Assembly (NCBI RefSeq): GCF_000442645.1 | Contig: NC_021915.1 | Coordinates: forward strand, 1,426,001 to 1,490,000 | Length of the DNA: 64,000 nt | Reading direction: 5' to 3' | Source of the DNA: Corynebacterium maris DSM 45190 | GTDB lineage: Bacteria > Actinomycetota > Actinomycetes > Mycobacteriales > Mycobacteriaceae | Part shown: positions 26,370-34,438 of the stretch, piece after piece | How positions within the stretch are numbered: position 1 is the stretch's first letter | Layout: the number at the start of each line of letters is the position of its first letter | Position numbers and translations under genes: made by a program | Notes under the pieces: generated by a model | Told to the model about the DNA's origin: nothing | The model's database searches: none | The model's input: the letters and a program-made list of their open reading frames with translations, nothing else

Positions 26370-26753
26370 ATGGCAGACCGCGTTCTCCGTGGCAGCCGAA
26401 TGGGCGCCGTCAGCTACGAGACGGATCGTGACCACGATCTCGCTCCGCGCCAGATGGTCAAGTACCGCACCCCCTCGGGCGAAATCTTCGACGTGCCGTT
26501 TGCTGACGACGCCGAGATCCCCGAGGAGTGGCTGTGCAAGAACGGCCAGGTGGGCATCCTCATTGAGGGCGAGGGCGTCGAATCGAAGCCGGTCAAGCCG
26601 CCGCGTACGCACTGGGACATGCTCCGTGAACGTCGCACCATCGAGGAACTCGACGTTCTGCTCGAGGAGCGACTGGACACGTTGCGCAAGAAGCGTCGCG
26701 CCGCTGCTCGTCTCCTGAAGGAGCAGCAGGAAGCCGAGGCCGCCGGAAAATAA
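26370..26753 (+). CDS. rbpA: RNA polymerase-binding protein RbpA
   Basis: The 127-residue protein starts with the typical MADRVLRGSRMGAVSYETDR and continues with RQMVKYRTPSGEIFDVPFAD, a zinc-ribbon-like core that lacks most cysteines, as in corynebacterial and mycobacterial RbpA. The C-terminal sigma-interaction part contains RTHWDMLRERRTIEELDVLL (~85-104), then a basic helical tail. RbpA binds the principal sigma factor and the RNA polymerase core and stabilises open complexes. AAAGGGAT precedes the ATG. The gene is monocistronic and followed by a terminator. Confidence 0.97.
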   Translation: MADRVLRGSRMGAVSYETDRDHDLAPRQMVKYRTPSGEIFDVPFADDAEIPEEWLCKNGQVGILIEGEGVESKPVKPPRTHWDMLRERRTIEELDVLLEERLDTLRKKRRAAARLLKEQQEAEAAGK

Positions 26754-26768
26754 CCCCGGCCCCACAAA

Positions 26769-26800
26769 AGAAAAGCGCAGGGAACTCCCTGCGCTTTTCT
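26769..26800. terminator. Bidirectional terminator between rbpA and ppm1
   Basis: A 15-bp perfect stem with A-rich left and T-rich right flanks (AGAAAAGCGCAGGGA at 26769-26783 and its complement at 26786-26800) lies between the convergent stops. The TTTTCT end suits termination of rbpA, the AAAAG side that of ppm1. Confidence 0.9.
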
Positions 26801-26816
26801 CATTGCCGCACGTGGT

Positions 26817-27707
26817 TTATTTCCGGACTTTCCGATCGATCTCGTACTTCGCCAGCTTCCCCAATTCACCGGCCAGATCAGAGACGAACGTGGCGGCGTT
26901 TTTGGCTTTGGAGCCGAGGCCCGCCAGCGGAGAATGGCGATACTCGTAGGCCGCCAGTCTGCCCAGCTCGGAAGCCAGCTCGGTGGCCTGGGTGGTGTGA
27001 TGCTGAGCACCCCACTTGGTGACCTCCACCAACGAGTCCTTGACGAAGCTGCCGTCCAGCTTGGACTCACCGATCGCACGCTCGGTGAAGGTGATCGGCA
27101 CCTCCCGGACGTCGAAGCCGGCCTCGACCGCGCGGTAAGCGAGATCCACCTGGAAGATGTAGCCGGCGTCGGACAGCTCGGCCAGGTCAATGCCCTCCAG
27201 GACCTCCCGGCGGATCGCCCGGTAACCGGCGGTCATGTCGGTCAGTCCGGTCCCCAACGCCACCGAGATGTACAGATTGCCGCCCTTGGACAGCAGGAAA
27301 CGGTCGCGCGGCCAATCCACGACCTTGCCACCCTCCACGTAACGGGAGCCGATGACCATGTCGGCTCCGTCCTCGATCTGGTCCAGCAGGCGGTGCAGTT
27401 CTTCCGGGGCATGGGAGCCGTCAGCGTCCATCTGGCAGAGAACGTCATAGCCGCGCTCCTTCCCCCACTCGAAACCGGCGAGGTAAGCGCCCAGCAGACC
27501 GTCTTTCTTCGTGCGGTGCAGGACATGGATCTGGTCGTCGTCGGCGGCGAGCTCGTCGGCCTTGCCACCCGTGCCATCGGGAGAATTGTCGTCGACGACG
27601 AGGACGTCGACCTGCGGCGCTGCGTCACGGACTCTCCCCGTGATCAGCGGGAGGTTCTCCAGCTCATTGTAGGTCGGGATGATGACCAAGGTGCTGGGAT
27701 TGTTCAC
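26817..27707 (-). CDS. ppm1: Polyprenol-phosphate-mannose synthase, C-terminal repeat tail
   Basis: The 296-residue GT2 enzyme transfers mannose from GDP-mannose to polyprenyl phosphate, the donor for lipomannan, lipoarabinomannan and protein mannosylation. Motifs are VIIPTYNELENLPLI (~7), LVVDDNSPDGTG (~34), the metal site QMDADGSHAPEEL (~90) and DMVIGSRYVEGG (~114). The catalytic domain ends near 235. A further ~60 residues contain a repeated motif, ELGRLAAYEYR and ELGKLAKYEIDR, suggesting amphipathic helices for membrane contact. The start is GTG 27707, two bases after the lnt stop, with AAGGAG upstream. C. glutamicum also has Ppm1 and Ppm2/Lnt as separate adjacent genes. Confidence 0.95.
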   Translation of the reverse strand: MNNPSTLVIIPTYNELENLPLITGRVRDAAPQVDVLVVDDNSPDGTGGKADELAADDDQIHVLHRTKKDGLLGAYLAGFEWGKERGYDVLCQMDADGSHAPEELHRLLDQIEDGADMVIGSRYVEGGKVVDWPRDRFLLSKGGNLYISVALGTGLTDMTAGYRAIRREVLEGIDLAELSDAGYIFQVDLAYRAVEAGFDVREVPITFTERAIGESKLDGSFVKDSLVEVTKWGAQHHTTQATELASELGRLAAYEYRHSPLAGLGSKAKNAATFVSDLAGELGKLAKYEIDRKVRK

Positions 27708-27709
27708 GG

Positions 27710-29197
27710 CTATTCGCTCCTTAGAGACCTGCGACGGTTCGTCCACCAAGCGGCAAGCACGAGGAACAAACCAATAATTATCAGGGCCAACTGTACCTTC
27801 TCCCCGTGGCGGACGGCGAACGTCACCGAATCCCGCAACGGCAGCGTCTCCTGCAGGACGGCGGGTTCGAACAGGTTGGTGTCCTGGGTGACGGTCCCGT
27901 CCGGGTGAACGATCGCAGAAGTGCCCGAGGTGGCGGCGACCACGACGGCGCGGTCGGTTTCGATGGCACGGAACCGGCTCATCGCCAACTGCTGATACGT
28001 CTGGTCGGTGAACCCGAAGGTCGCGTTGTTGGTGGGCGTCGTCAGAATCTGGGCCCCGTCGAGCACCGCCGTGCGGTACGCGGGATCGTAGGCGACCTCA
28101 TAACAGGTGGCCACACCGACGGGCAGACCGCCCATGTCGACCACGCCGTTGCCGTCGCCGGGGACGAAGTTGCCGGCGTAGTCGACGAGCTCGGAGAAGT
28201 TACGGAAGAAGTCACGGTAGGGCATCCATTCCCCGAAGGGAACGAGAAAACGCTTGTGGTGGTCCTCCCCTGGCCCGGTGACCGGGTCGAATACCTGCAT
28301 GGTGTTGTAGGTGCCGTCCTCGGCGCCGGTGATGGTGCCCACCATCACCGGCGCGTCGATGGCCTGCACCGCTTCATCGACGATGGCGCCGGCCTCCTCG
28401 TTGGTCAACGGGTTGACGTCGGAGGAGTTCTCCGGCCAGAACACCAGGTCGGGCTCGGCGCCGGAAGCGGCCAACTCCTCGGTTACGCGGGCGTGATTGC
28501 GCAGCACGGCACGCTCTTGGGTGTGGGTGTCGAGGCCCATGCGAGGAACGTTGCCCTGGATGGCGGCGACGTCGACGGAACCGACGGTGGCGTCCGGGCG
28601 GTTGACGCCGATGCCCGCGATGAGCCCCAGGATCAATGGGGCGATGACCGCGCCGGCCGCGATGACCCTGGTGCGCCGGTAATACAGTCCCGTCAGGCCG
28701 GCGCCGACGAGTACGGCCGCCAGGGTCACCAGCGCCGGGCCACCCCAGACAGACAGGTTGACCAGTGGCCCGTTGACTTGCCCCCAGGCGAGCCGTACCC
28801 AGGAAAAGCCGCCGAAGGGCATGGAGCTGCGCAGGAATTCGACGGCGACGTAGAAGAACGGGAAGGCCAGGAATCCGTAGCGCCACCGGGCGATCCACAC
28901 GCCCCCGACGCCCGTCAATAAGGCGTAAATCGCGCAGGCGATGCTCAGGGCGACATACGGCACCGCGCCGACGAACTCGCCCACCCACGGCAGCAACAGC
29001 AGGTACAGGATGACGGAGTGGACGAAAGCGATCAGGGCGCCCGCCCAGAGCTGGACCCTCCGGCCCCAGGGCACCAGGCAGGCGTACAGCAGGCCGACGC
29101 CGAGGACGCCCGCGACCCACCAGCCGAGCGGCTCATACGAGGCGTAGGTGATGAACCCGGAGACCGCCGCGGCGAGTAACCGGAGGAGCAGGTGCAC
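27710..29197 (-). CDS. lnt: Apolipoprotein N-acyltransferase (Ppm2)
   Basis: The 495-residue membrane enzyme adds the third acyl chain to lipoproteins. Several N-terminal membrane helices (~1-200) precede a carbon-nitrogen hydrolase domain with the Glu-Lys-Cys triad: LVFWPENSSDVNP (Glu), HKRFLVPFGEWMP (Lys) and GVATCYEVAYDP (Cys). A last hydrophobic helix (LALIIIGLFLVLAAWW) ends the protein. The GTG start overlaps the fxsA stop by one base (TAGTG) and the stop is two bases from the ppm1 start, so the three genes are coupled. In mycobacteria this domain is fused to Ppm1. Confidence 0.95.
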   Translation of the reverse strand: MHLLLRLLAAAVSGFITYASYEPLGWWVAGVLGVGLLYACLVPWGRRVQLWAGALIAFVHSVILYLLLLPWVGEFVGAVPYVALSIACAIYALLTGVGGVWIARWRYGFLAFPFFYVAVEFLRSSMPFGGFSWVRLAWGQVNGPLVNLSVWGGPALVTLAAVLVGAGLTGLYYRRTRVIAAGAVIAPLILGLIAGIGVNRPDATVGSVDVAAIQGNVPRMGLDTHTQERAVLRNHARVTEELAASGAEPDLVFWPENSSDVNPLTNEEAGAIVDEAVQAIDAPVMVGTITGAEDGTYNTMQVFDPVTGPGEDHHKRFLVPFGEWMPYRDFFRNFSELVDYAGNFVPGDGNGVVDMGGLPVGVATCYEVAYDPAYRTAVLDGAQILTTPTNNATFGFTDQTYQQLAMSRFRAIETDRAVVVAATSGTSAIVHPDGTVTQDTNLFEPAVLQETLPLRDSVTFAVRHGEKVQLALIIIGLFLVLAAWWTNRRRSLRSE

Positions 29198-29685
29198 TAC
29201 TGCGGGCCCTTCTTGAAGTCATCGGGTGAGAGGTTGTCGGTCCACTCGCGGATTTCCTCTTCGTCGATGACCTCCGCGGATTTCGGCTGCGCGGGAGAAT
29301 CTGCGTCGGCGAAGGTGCCGTACTGCGTCTTCATGGAGGACATGGGGGAATGTTCGTAGATGCGGGTGCCGAAGTCCTCCAGCTTGGCAGTCAACCGCTT
29401 CGCCGCCGCCCCGCGCACCAGTTCGCGGGTGGGCGGGAAGATCAGCAGCAGGCCGAGCACGGAGGTGGCGTACCCCGGGATGGAGCTTAAGACCGTCGCG
29501 ACCATGAGCAGCCCCAGGCTGCCGACGGAGCGGGCCCGGCGGATCTGCACGCCGGCGAGGACGCTGCCCAGGAACATGAGGGCGAACATTGCGAAGAAAG
29601 CCCCCCAGAACCCCAGCCAGGTCGACACCGCCCAGAAAGCGACGGTTTCGAGCATGATGTATGAGAACACCAGAAGAATGGGCAT
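29197..29685 (-). CDS. fxsA: FxsA-family membrane protein
   Basis: The 162-residue protein has three to four hydrophobic helices (LLVFSYIMLETVAFWAVSTW, AFFAMFALMFLGSVLAG, VLSSIPGYATSVLGLLLIFP) followed by a cytoplasmic tail ending in WTDNLSPDDFKKGPQ. FxsA of E. coli relieves phage T7 exclusion when overproduced; its normal role is not known. The ATG at 29685 has TAGGGT seven bases upstream, so the fxsA-lnt-ppm1 transcript is probably leaderless. An ATG further upstream (29802) lies in the lipase gene and lacks support. Confidence 0.88.
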   Translation of the reverse strand: MPILLVFSYIMLETVAFWAVSTWLGFWGAFFAMFALMFLGSVLAGVQIRRARSVGSLGLLMVATVLSSIPGYATSVLGLLLIFPPTRELVRGAAAKRLTAKLEDFGTRIYEHSPMSSMKTQYGTFADADSPAQPKSAEVIDEEEIREWTDNLSPDDFKKGPQ

Positions 29686-29692
29686 GGGGTAC

Positions 29693-29698
29693 ACCCTA
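29693..29698 (-). promoter_or_regulatory. -10 box of the fxsA-lnt-ppm1 operon
   Basis: TAGGGT on the minus strand ends 7 bases before the fxsA ATG. It overlaps the end of the lipase gene. Confidence 0.55.
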
Positions 29699-30943
29699 CC
29701 GGGCCAGACGGTCGAGTAACCACCCGGCGTCGTCGGTGAAATGCCGGATATACGGCAATACATGATTGATTCCCAGCCCGCCCGGGATCCGAGGAATCTC
29801 ACTCACCCGCCAGTCGACGTCGGCGCCCGCGGTCGCCCACTTCATGCGCAGACGGCGCACCGTCTCGTAGGGAACGACGTCATCGTGGCGGGCCGCCCGC
29901 AACCGCACCGGAATTTGCGGCGCCCGCCCACCCAGCCGACGCTTCTCCAACTCCTCCCCCGTGGCCGACAGGTCTTCGCACAGGGCCCCGAAGGTCAGGC
30001 CCCGGCGCGTCCATTGGGCGGTGGAGCGCCAGGCGGAGATCAGGAGGGAGCCGCCGACGCAGCGTTGGATGTTGTCGAGGAGTTCGCGGAGTCCGGCGTC
30101 GGTGAGTTCGGTGAAAATTTCTGTTTGGATCTCTTCGGAGGTGACCATGAGTCCGGCGGTGGTGTAGGCGATGACGCTGGTGGCGAGTGTTCCGTCGACG
30201 TGGTGCAGGACGTCGGTGAGGTCGGCGGGTGGGGCGCCGATGAAGGCCGCGCGCGGGCAGACGTCGGGTGCGTAGTCGGGTTCTTCGAGCATGGCGCCGA
30301 TGGCTCCGCCGCCTTGGGAGTATCCCCAGAGGCCGAGGGGTTGGTCGTCGACGCCGAGGTGGCGGGCGGCGCGGATGGCGTCGTAGAGGGCGCGTGCAGA
30401 GGAGGGGTGGTCGCAGTACATTTGTACGCCGAGTGCGGGGTCGCGCGGGTAGTCGCTGATGATGACGGTGGCGCCGGCGGTCAGCAGCCAGTTGATGGTG
30501 GGTTGTTCGTAGGCCGCGATGACGTCGACGGGGTTGCGGAAGGCGTTGACGCCGACGGCGCAGGAGTAGGAGGGGTCGCAGTGTGGGGCGACGCCTTGGG
30601 TGGAGGGGGCGAGGGCGATGACGGGTCCGCGTGGGAGGCGGGGTCGGAATATGGCGCCGGTGGCGGTGAGGAGTCGGTCGCGGGAGTCGGTGGTGACGTA
30701 TTCGTAGCGGGTGGAGCTGCCGCGGGTGCCGACGGCGGTGATTTTGTGGTGGTTGAGGAGGGTGCCCGGGGCGGTGCCGGCGAGGTAGGTCGGCGTGGTG
30801 AAGGTGGGGTCTTCGGTAGTGCGGTGTGGTTGAGGGCTGAGTTTGAGCGCCCGGGTGGTCACGCCGTGGGCGGTGTCTTTAAGCAGGGGAACGAGGGAGC
30901 GCAGGGTGGTCCGGAGGGTTCCGGATCGGTGGGTCTCGTTCAT
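29696..30943 (-). CDS. Lipase of the secretory lipase family
   Basis: The 415-residue alpha/beta hydrolase has the nucleophile elbow LGLWGYSQGGGAIGAML (Ser at ~212), an acid in AARHDDVVPYETV (~360) and the catalytic His in GINHVLPYIRHF (~398). YEYVTTDSRDRLLTATGAIF near residue 80 and YCDHPSSARALYDAIRAAR are family blocks. Homologues in corynebacteria and mycobacteria are often exported, but this start has no clear signal peptide (MNETHRSGTLRTTLRSLVPL). An alternative downstream start would not add one. Its 3' end carries the fxsA promoter. It follows the DprE2-like gene by 19 bases. Confidence 0.85.
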   Translation of the reverse strand: MNETHRSGTLRTTLRSLVPLLKDTAHGVTTRALKLSPQPHRTTEDPTFTTPTYLAGTAPGTLLNHHKITAVGTRGSSTRYEYVTTDSRDRLLTATGAIFRPRLPRGPVIALAPSTQGVAPHCDPSYSCAVGVNAFRNPVDVIAAYEQPTINWLLTAGATVIISDYPRDPALGVQMYCDHPSSARALYDAIRAARHLGVDDQPLGLWGYSQGGGAIGAMLEEPDYAPDVCPRAAFIGAPPADLTDVLHHVDGTLATSVIAYTTAGLMVTSEEIQTEIFTELTDAGLRELLDNIQRCVGGSLLISAWRSTAQWTRRGLTFGALCEDLSATGEELEKRRLGGRAPQIPVRLRAARHDDVVPYETVRRLRMKWATAGADVDWRVSEIPRIPGGLGINHVLPYIRHFTDDAGWLLDRLAR

Positions 30944-30962
30944 GGTGTTCCATTTAACTGGT

Positions 30963-31670
30963 TTAGCGGGGCATGTGCCGCCAGATCGGGCGTGGGACGA
31001 GTTTCATGACGGCGGCGAGCAGGGCCAGCTTTTTGGGTATCCAAAAGGTGCCCGGCTGGTTGGCCCGGATGCGGTCGGCGACGGCTTCGGCGACGTCGTG
31101 GGGGCGCACGGACATGATGGCCGGTGTCATGCCCTCGGTCATGGAGCCGATGACGAATCCGGGGCGGGCGAGGTAGAGTCCGAGCCCGGTGCCGTGGAGG
31201 CGGTCGGCCAGGCCTTGGCAGAAGGCGTCGAGGCCGGCTTTGGTGGAGCCGTAGACGTAGTTGGCGCGGCGGGGGCGCCAGCCGGCGATGGAGGAGAAGG
31301 CGACGATGTGGCCGTGGTCCATGTGGTCGGCCAGGACCGTGAGCATGGAGATCTGGGCGGTGTAGTCGACGGTGGCGATGTGTGCGGCGTGGGTTTCGTC
31401 GGTTTCGGCGCGGTGTTGGTCTCCCAGGACGCCGAAGGCGAGGATGGCGGTGGTGGTCTTCTCCCCTGCCAGGCGTTCGGCTTCGTCGATCACGTTGCGG
31501 TGGGTGTGCAGGTCGGTGGCGTCGAAGGCGAGGGTGGACACGCTGGCCGCGCCCGGGAAGTCCCCGATGTTTTCGGGGCGTCGGGCGCAGACGACGACGT
31601 GTTGGCCGGCGCATAGGCGTCGGGTCAGTTCGACGCCGATGTCGCTGGTGCCGCCAAGCAGAAGGATCAT
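30963..31670 (-). CDS. Short-chain dehydrogenase resembling DprE2
   Basis: The 235-residue protein has the nucleotide-binding start MILLLGGTSDIGVELTRRL and the catalytic Ser/Tyr/Lys set: VAFSSIAGWRPRRANYVYGS (Ser and Tyr, ~123-142) followed by TKAGLDAF (Lys). The FGVLGDQ block (~79) and ARPGFV (~170) are shared with decaprenylphosphoryl-ribose 2-keto reductases, which with DprE1 make the arabinose donor of the cell wall. Without a neighbouring dprE1, this is better called a DprE2-like paralogue. It begins three bases after the ygiD-like gene stop. Confidence 0.78.
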   Translation of the reverse strand: MILLLGGTSDIGVELTRRLCAGQHVVVCARRPENIGDFPGAASVSTLAFDATDLHTHRNVIDEAERLAGEKTTTAILAFGVLGDQHRAETDETHAAHIATVDYTAQISMLTVLADHMDHGHIVAFSSIAGWRPRRANYVYGSTKAGLDAFCQGLADRLHGTGLGLYLARPGFVIGSMTEGMTPAIMSVRPHDVAEAVADRIRANQPGTFWIPKKLALLAAVMKLVPRPIWRHMPR

Positions 31671-31673
31671 GGT

Positions 31674-32456
31674 TTAGGAGGCTACCCGGTAGCCGGTCAT
31701 CGACAGAGATCCCATGGTGCGTTTGTCGTTGAAGGCGGTGACGTTCTGGTTGTCCAGGGCGGCGGTGACGCCGGCGATGTAGGCCAGTGGCAGGAAGTGG
31801 TCCGGGGTGGGCACGGCGCGGCTGAAGGCCTCGTGCTCAAGGAGTGTCTCGACGCGTTCGGGGCTGTCGGTCATGAGGTGTTTGGCGGTCTCGTCGAAGG
31901 AGTCCGCCCACCCGAAGCCGGTGTCGCCGGCGCGGGCTTGGACCATGGACAGGTTGTGGACGACGTTGCCGGAGCCGACGATCAGCACGTTGTTCTCGGT
32001 GGCCAGGCGGGCGAGCTTGTGCCCGAGCTGGACGTGGTGGTCGAAGGGTTTGGTGCCGTCGATGGACAGCTGCACGACCGGAATCTTGGCTTCCGGGAAC
32101 ATGTGCTTGAGCACGGACCAGGTGCCGTGGTCGAGTCCCCAGTTGTAGTCGGAGGCGACCAGGTCGGGCTTGGCGAGGTCCTTGACCAGTTCGGCGATCT
32201 CCGGGTCACCCGGCGCGTTGTATTGGGTGGTCTGAAGTTCGGGTGGGAAGCCCCAGAAGTCGTGGATGGTTTTGGGGTTGGTCATGGCGGTGACCCCGGT
32301 GCCGCGGGTGTACCAGTGTGCGGAGATCGACAGGATCGCTCGGGGTGCTTGGTCGGAGATGTCTTCGCCCAGGGTGCGCCAGGTGCGGGTGAAGGTGTTG
32401 TCTTCGATGGCGTTCATGGGGGATCCGTGGCCGACGAAGAGTGCGTTGGTTGTCAT
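31674..32456 (-). CDS. ygiD: YgiD-type class III extradiol dioxygenase
   Basis: The 260-residue protein matches 4,5-DOPA extradiol dioxygenase-type proteins. Metal and catalytic His are in ALFVGHGSPMNAI (~5), ILSISAHWYTRG (~42), NWGLDHGTWSVLKHMFP (~105) and VGSGNVVHNLSMV (~166). The family opens catechol rings; the bacterial substrate is generally unknown. The ATG at 32456 has TAAGCT seven bases ahead, so I reject longer starts reaching 32585 that overlap the peptidase gene. It is the first gene of a ygiD-SDR-lipase run. Confidence 0.88.
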   Translation of the reverse strand: MTTNALFVGHGSPMNAIEDNTFTRTWRTLGEDISDQAPRAILSISAHWYTRGTGVTAMTNPKTIHDFWGFPPELQTTQYNAPGDPEIAELVKDLAKPDLVASDYNWGLDHGTWSVLKHMFPEAKIPVVQLSIDGTKPFDHHVQLGHKLARLATENNVLIVGSGNVVHNLSMVQARAGDTGFGWADSFDETAKHLMTDSPERVETLLEHEAFSRAVPTPDHFLPLAYIAGVTAALDNQNVTAFNDKRTMGSLSMTGYRVAS

Positions 32457-32461
32457 GGCGC

Positions 32462-33541
32462 CTAGCTTAGCGCAATTGGTTGAAGGTTCAACTGTTGGGC
32501 CTTTTTCCCGCCCACCGCACAGATGTCCTCGATGCGCATCCCCCACTGGCCGGGAACGTAAATGCCCGGCTCCACCGAGAAACACATCCCTTCCTTGAGC
32601 ACCAGCTCATTGCCTTGGATGATGAACGGCTCCTCATGGGTCGACAAGCCGATGCCGTGCCCGGTGCGGTGCGTGAAAAACTCGCCGAACCCGCCCTCTT
32701 CGATGACCTCGCGGGCGGCCGCATCCACGCTCTGCGCCGTCGCGCCGGGACGGACCGCATTCACTGCCGCGGAAAACGCCCGCTGCAGCACCCCATAGGC
32801 GCTGGTGAACTCCGCCGGCGGCTCACCGCCCGGCACCACGTACGTGCGCGTGCAGTCCGAGTGATACCCCGAGTCCAGGGTGCCGCCGACATCGACGACC
32901 ACCGGGTCGCCGGCCTGCAGCACCCGATCAGAGAAGGAGTGGTGCGGGTTCGCCCCGTTGGGCCCGGAGCCGACGATGATGAAATCCACCGCCTCGTGCT
33001 CCGCCAAGATCAGGTGCTTCAACTCCGCGGCGACCTCGGCCTCCGTCCGGCCCGCACCCAATAGCGACGGCACCTGCGCATGCACCGCGTCGATCGCCGC
33101 CCCGGCGCGCGCCAGCTGCTTGAGCTCCGCGTCCTCCTTGAGTACGGCCAGATGCGTCGGTAGGCGCCACTCGCGCGCAGGCAACGCCGCCTGCAGCGCC
33201 AGCACATGATCCGCCGTCAACGACGAGCCCAACCCGACCGGGCCGTCGCCCACCCGCTCCGCGACCAGCGCGTGCGCGTCCTGGCCGTCGGCCCAGCCGA
33301 GGACCTCCAGATCCAGGTGCGCGACCTCCGCGATATCCGTCGCCGGCGCGATCAGTACCGCCGCCTCCCCGGTCACCACCAGCGCCGTCAAGCGCTCATG
33401 TGAACTCATCCAGCTGCCCGTGAGATACGCCAGCTCCGGTCCGGTGCCCACCACCAAGGCGCCCAGGCCCTGCTCCGTGACGGAGGTGCGGGCCCGATCG
33501 ATCCGGCGGGTATAGATGTCTGCGTCGAAATATTGTGTCAT
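32462..33541 (-). CDS. pepQ: M24-family Xaa-Pro dipeptidase
   Basis: The 359-residue metallopeptidase has the five metal ligands: two Asp in VVVDVGGTLDSGYHSDCTRTY (written as VVVDVGGTLDSGY and HSDCTRTY, ~218-238), His in HRTGHGIGLSTHEEPFI (~292), Glu in FSVEPGIYVPG (~327) and Glu in MRIEDICAV. The N-terminal half is the usual creatinase-like domain. It cleaves dipeptides or peptides with Pro in the second place. M. tuberculosis has a comparable enzyme (PepE) near helY. The ATG at 33541 follows TAGCAT by six bases. Confidence 0.93.
   Translation of the reverse strand: MTQYFDADIYTRRIDRARTSVTEQGLGALVVGTGPELAYLTGSWMSSHERLTALVVTGEAAVLIAPATDIAEVAHLDLEVLGWADGQDAHALVAERVGDGPVGLGSSLTADHVLALQAALPAREWRLPTHLAVLKEDAELKQLARAGAAIDAVHAQVPSLLGAGRTEAEVAAELKHLILAEHEAVDFIIVGSGPNGANPHHSFSDRVLQAGDPVVVDVGGTLDSGYHSDCTRTYVVPGGEPPAEFTSAYGVLQRAFSAAVNAVRPGATAQSVDAAAREVIEEGGFGEFFTHRTGHGIGLSTHEEPFIIQGNELVLKEGMCFSVEPGIYVPGQWGMRIEDICAVGGKKAQQLNLQPIALS
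32464..32469 (-). promoter_or_regulatory. -10 box of the ygiD-like gene
   Basis: TAAGCT on the minus strand ends 7 bases before the ATG at 32456. It overlaps the last codons of the M24 peptidase gene. Confidence 0.55.
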
Positions 33542-33547
33542 GCCCCC

Positions 33548-33557
33548 ATGCTACGGT
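33548..33557. promoter_or_regulatory. Overlapping divergent -10 boxes of the peptidase and protease genes
   Basis: On the minus strand TAGCAT (33548-33553) ends 6 bases before the peptidase ATG. On the plus strand TACGGT (33552-33557) ends 6 bases before the GTG at 33564. The two boxes share two bases, so the two promoters should exclude each other. Confidence 0.45.
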
Positions 33558-33563
33558 TTGCCC

Positions 33564-34166
33564 GTGAGCCCGTTTACAGTGCGTATCTCCCGCGGCCGCT
33601 CCTACTGTTCAGGTGTCCTGATCGCCGCGGACCTCGCGCCCCGCGACCACGGCGTCACTGATTTGGTGTTGACGTGCGCGCACTTCTTCCGCGATTCGCC
33701 AGAAGGAAAAATCGGCGGCGCCCACTTCCACGCCCGCATCGCCGACCTCGCGGTGGTCAAGGGAACGGACCTCGCGGTCGTTCGTCTCACCCGTCCTTGC
33801 ACGCCGCGGACGTTGCCGGGCCTGGCTCGGGCCAGAATTCCCCTGCTCGCCCGCACCACCACCCAGGCTTTCGGTGGCAGCCGCTACCGGGCACGCACCC
33901 GCCGCGGCCGCGCCCTGTGGTCTTTTCCCCTGGCCGTCTCCCGTGACTGCACCGTCGTGCGTGCCCCAGTCTTCCTGTATAACAGCCCACCGGCGGTCAA
34001 CGGCGACTCCGGCGGGCCGGTGCTTGTCCACGGCCGTATCGCCGCGGTGCAATCCATGATCCTGACCGTTGCCGGCCACCACACCGGCGTAGCCACCGTC
34101 GCCCAGACCGCCCCGCACCGAGACTCCCTTGCCGCGGCCGTCGCCGAACTCGACGCCCGCCGTTGA
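33564..34166 (+). CDS. Trypsin-like serine protease, no visible export signal
   Basis: The 200-residue protein carries the chymotrypsin-fold triad: His in DLVLTCAHFFRD (~35), Asp in VVKGTDLAVVRLTRP (~70) and Ser in AVNGDSGGPVLVHG (~148). The N-terminus (SPFTVRISRGRSYCSGVLIA) begins directly in the first barrel strand; no signal peptide, pro-segment or membrane helix is seen, whichever of ATG 33540 or GTG 33564 is used. I chose the GTG for its -10 box. A cytoplasmic trypsin-like protease would be unusual, so an unrecognised export route or a degraded 5' end should be considered. Confidence 0.8.
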   Translation: MSPFTVRISRGRSYCSGVLIAADLAPRDHGVTDLVLTCAHFFRDSPEGKIGGAHFHARIADLAVVKGTDLAVVRLTRPCTPRTLPGLARARIPLLARTTTQAFGGSRYRARTRRGRALWSFPLAVSRDCTVVRAPVFLYNSPPAVNGDSGGPVLVHGRIAAVQSMILTVAGHHTGVATVAQTAPHRDSLAAAVAELDARR

Positions 34167-34438
34167 AGCCTGCGCTACGACACATTCGGCGGGCACGCAC
34201 ACGAGACGGCCAGTCCTCAGCGTAGGGCTGGCCTAGGCGTCGTGTCGGGGCAGACCTAGAGCCGGGGTCCGCATGCTAGCTCGAGCAAAGAGGAGTCTGC
34301 TTCAACAAACCCATCGCCCTGGAAGAGATGGGGTGCCCGTTGAGGAGGGAGGAGATCTTGTCGTTGGTCTCGCCGGTGATCACCTCCGCGTTGCTCCGCG
34401 GGGATAGTGACGACACCATGCCGTCGAGGTCATCATGA
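34167..34438. other. Intergenic stretch with a hairpin and a short minus-strand frame
   Basis: GGCCAG-T-CCT and AGG-G-CTGGCC (34209-34234) form an imperfect hairpin after the protease stop, probably a terminator. On the minus strand a 47-codon frame from ATG 34419 to TAG 34276 reads MVSSLSPRSNAEVITGETND, then KISSLLNGHPISSRAMGLL. It has a protein-like look but no ribosome site or known family. It may be the 3' relic of a lost gene. Confidence 0.35.
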
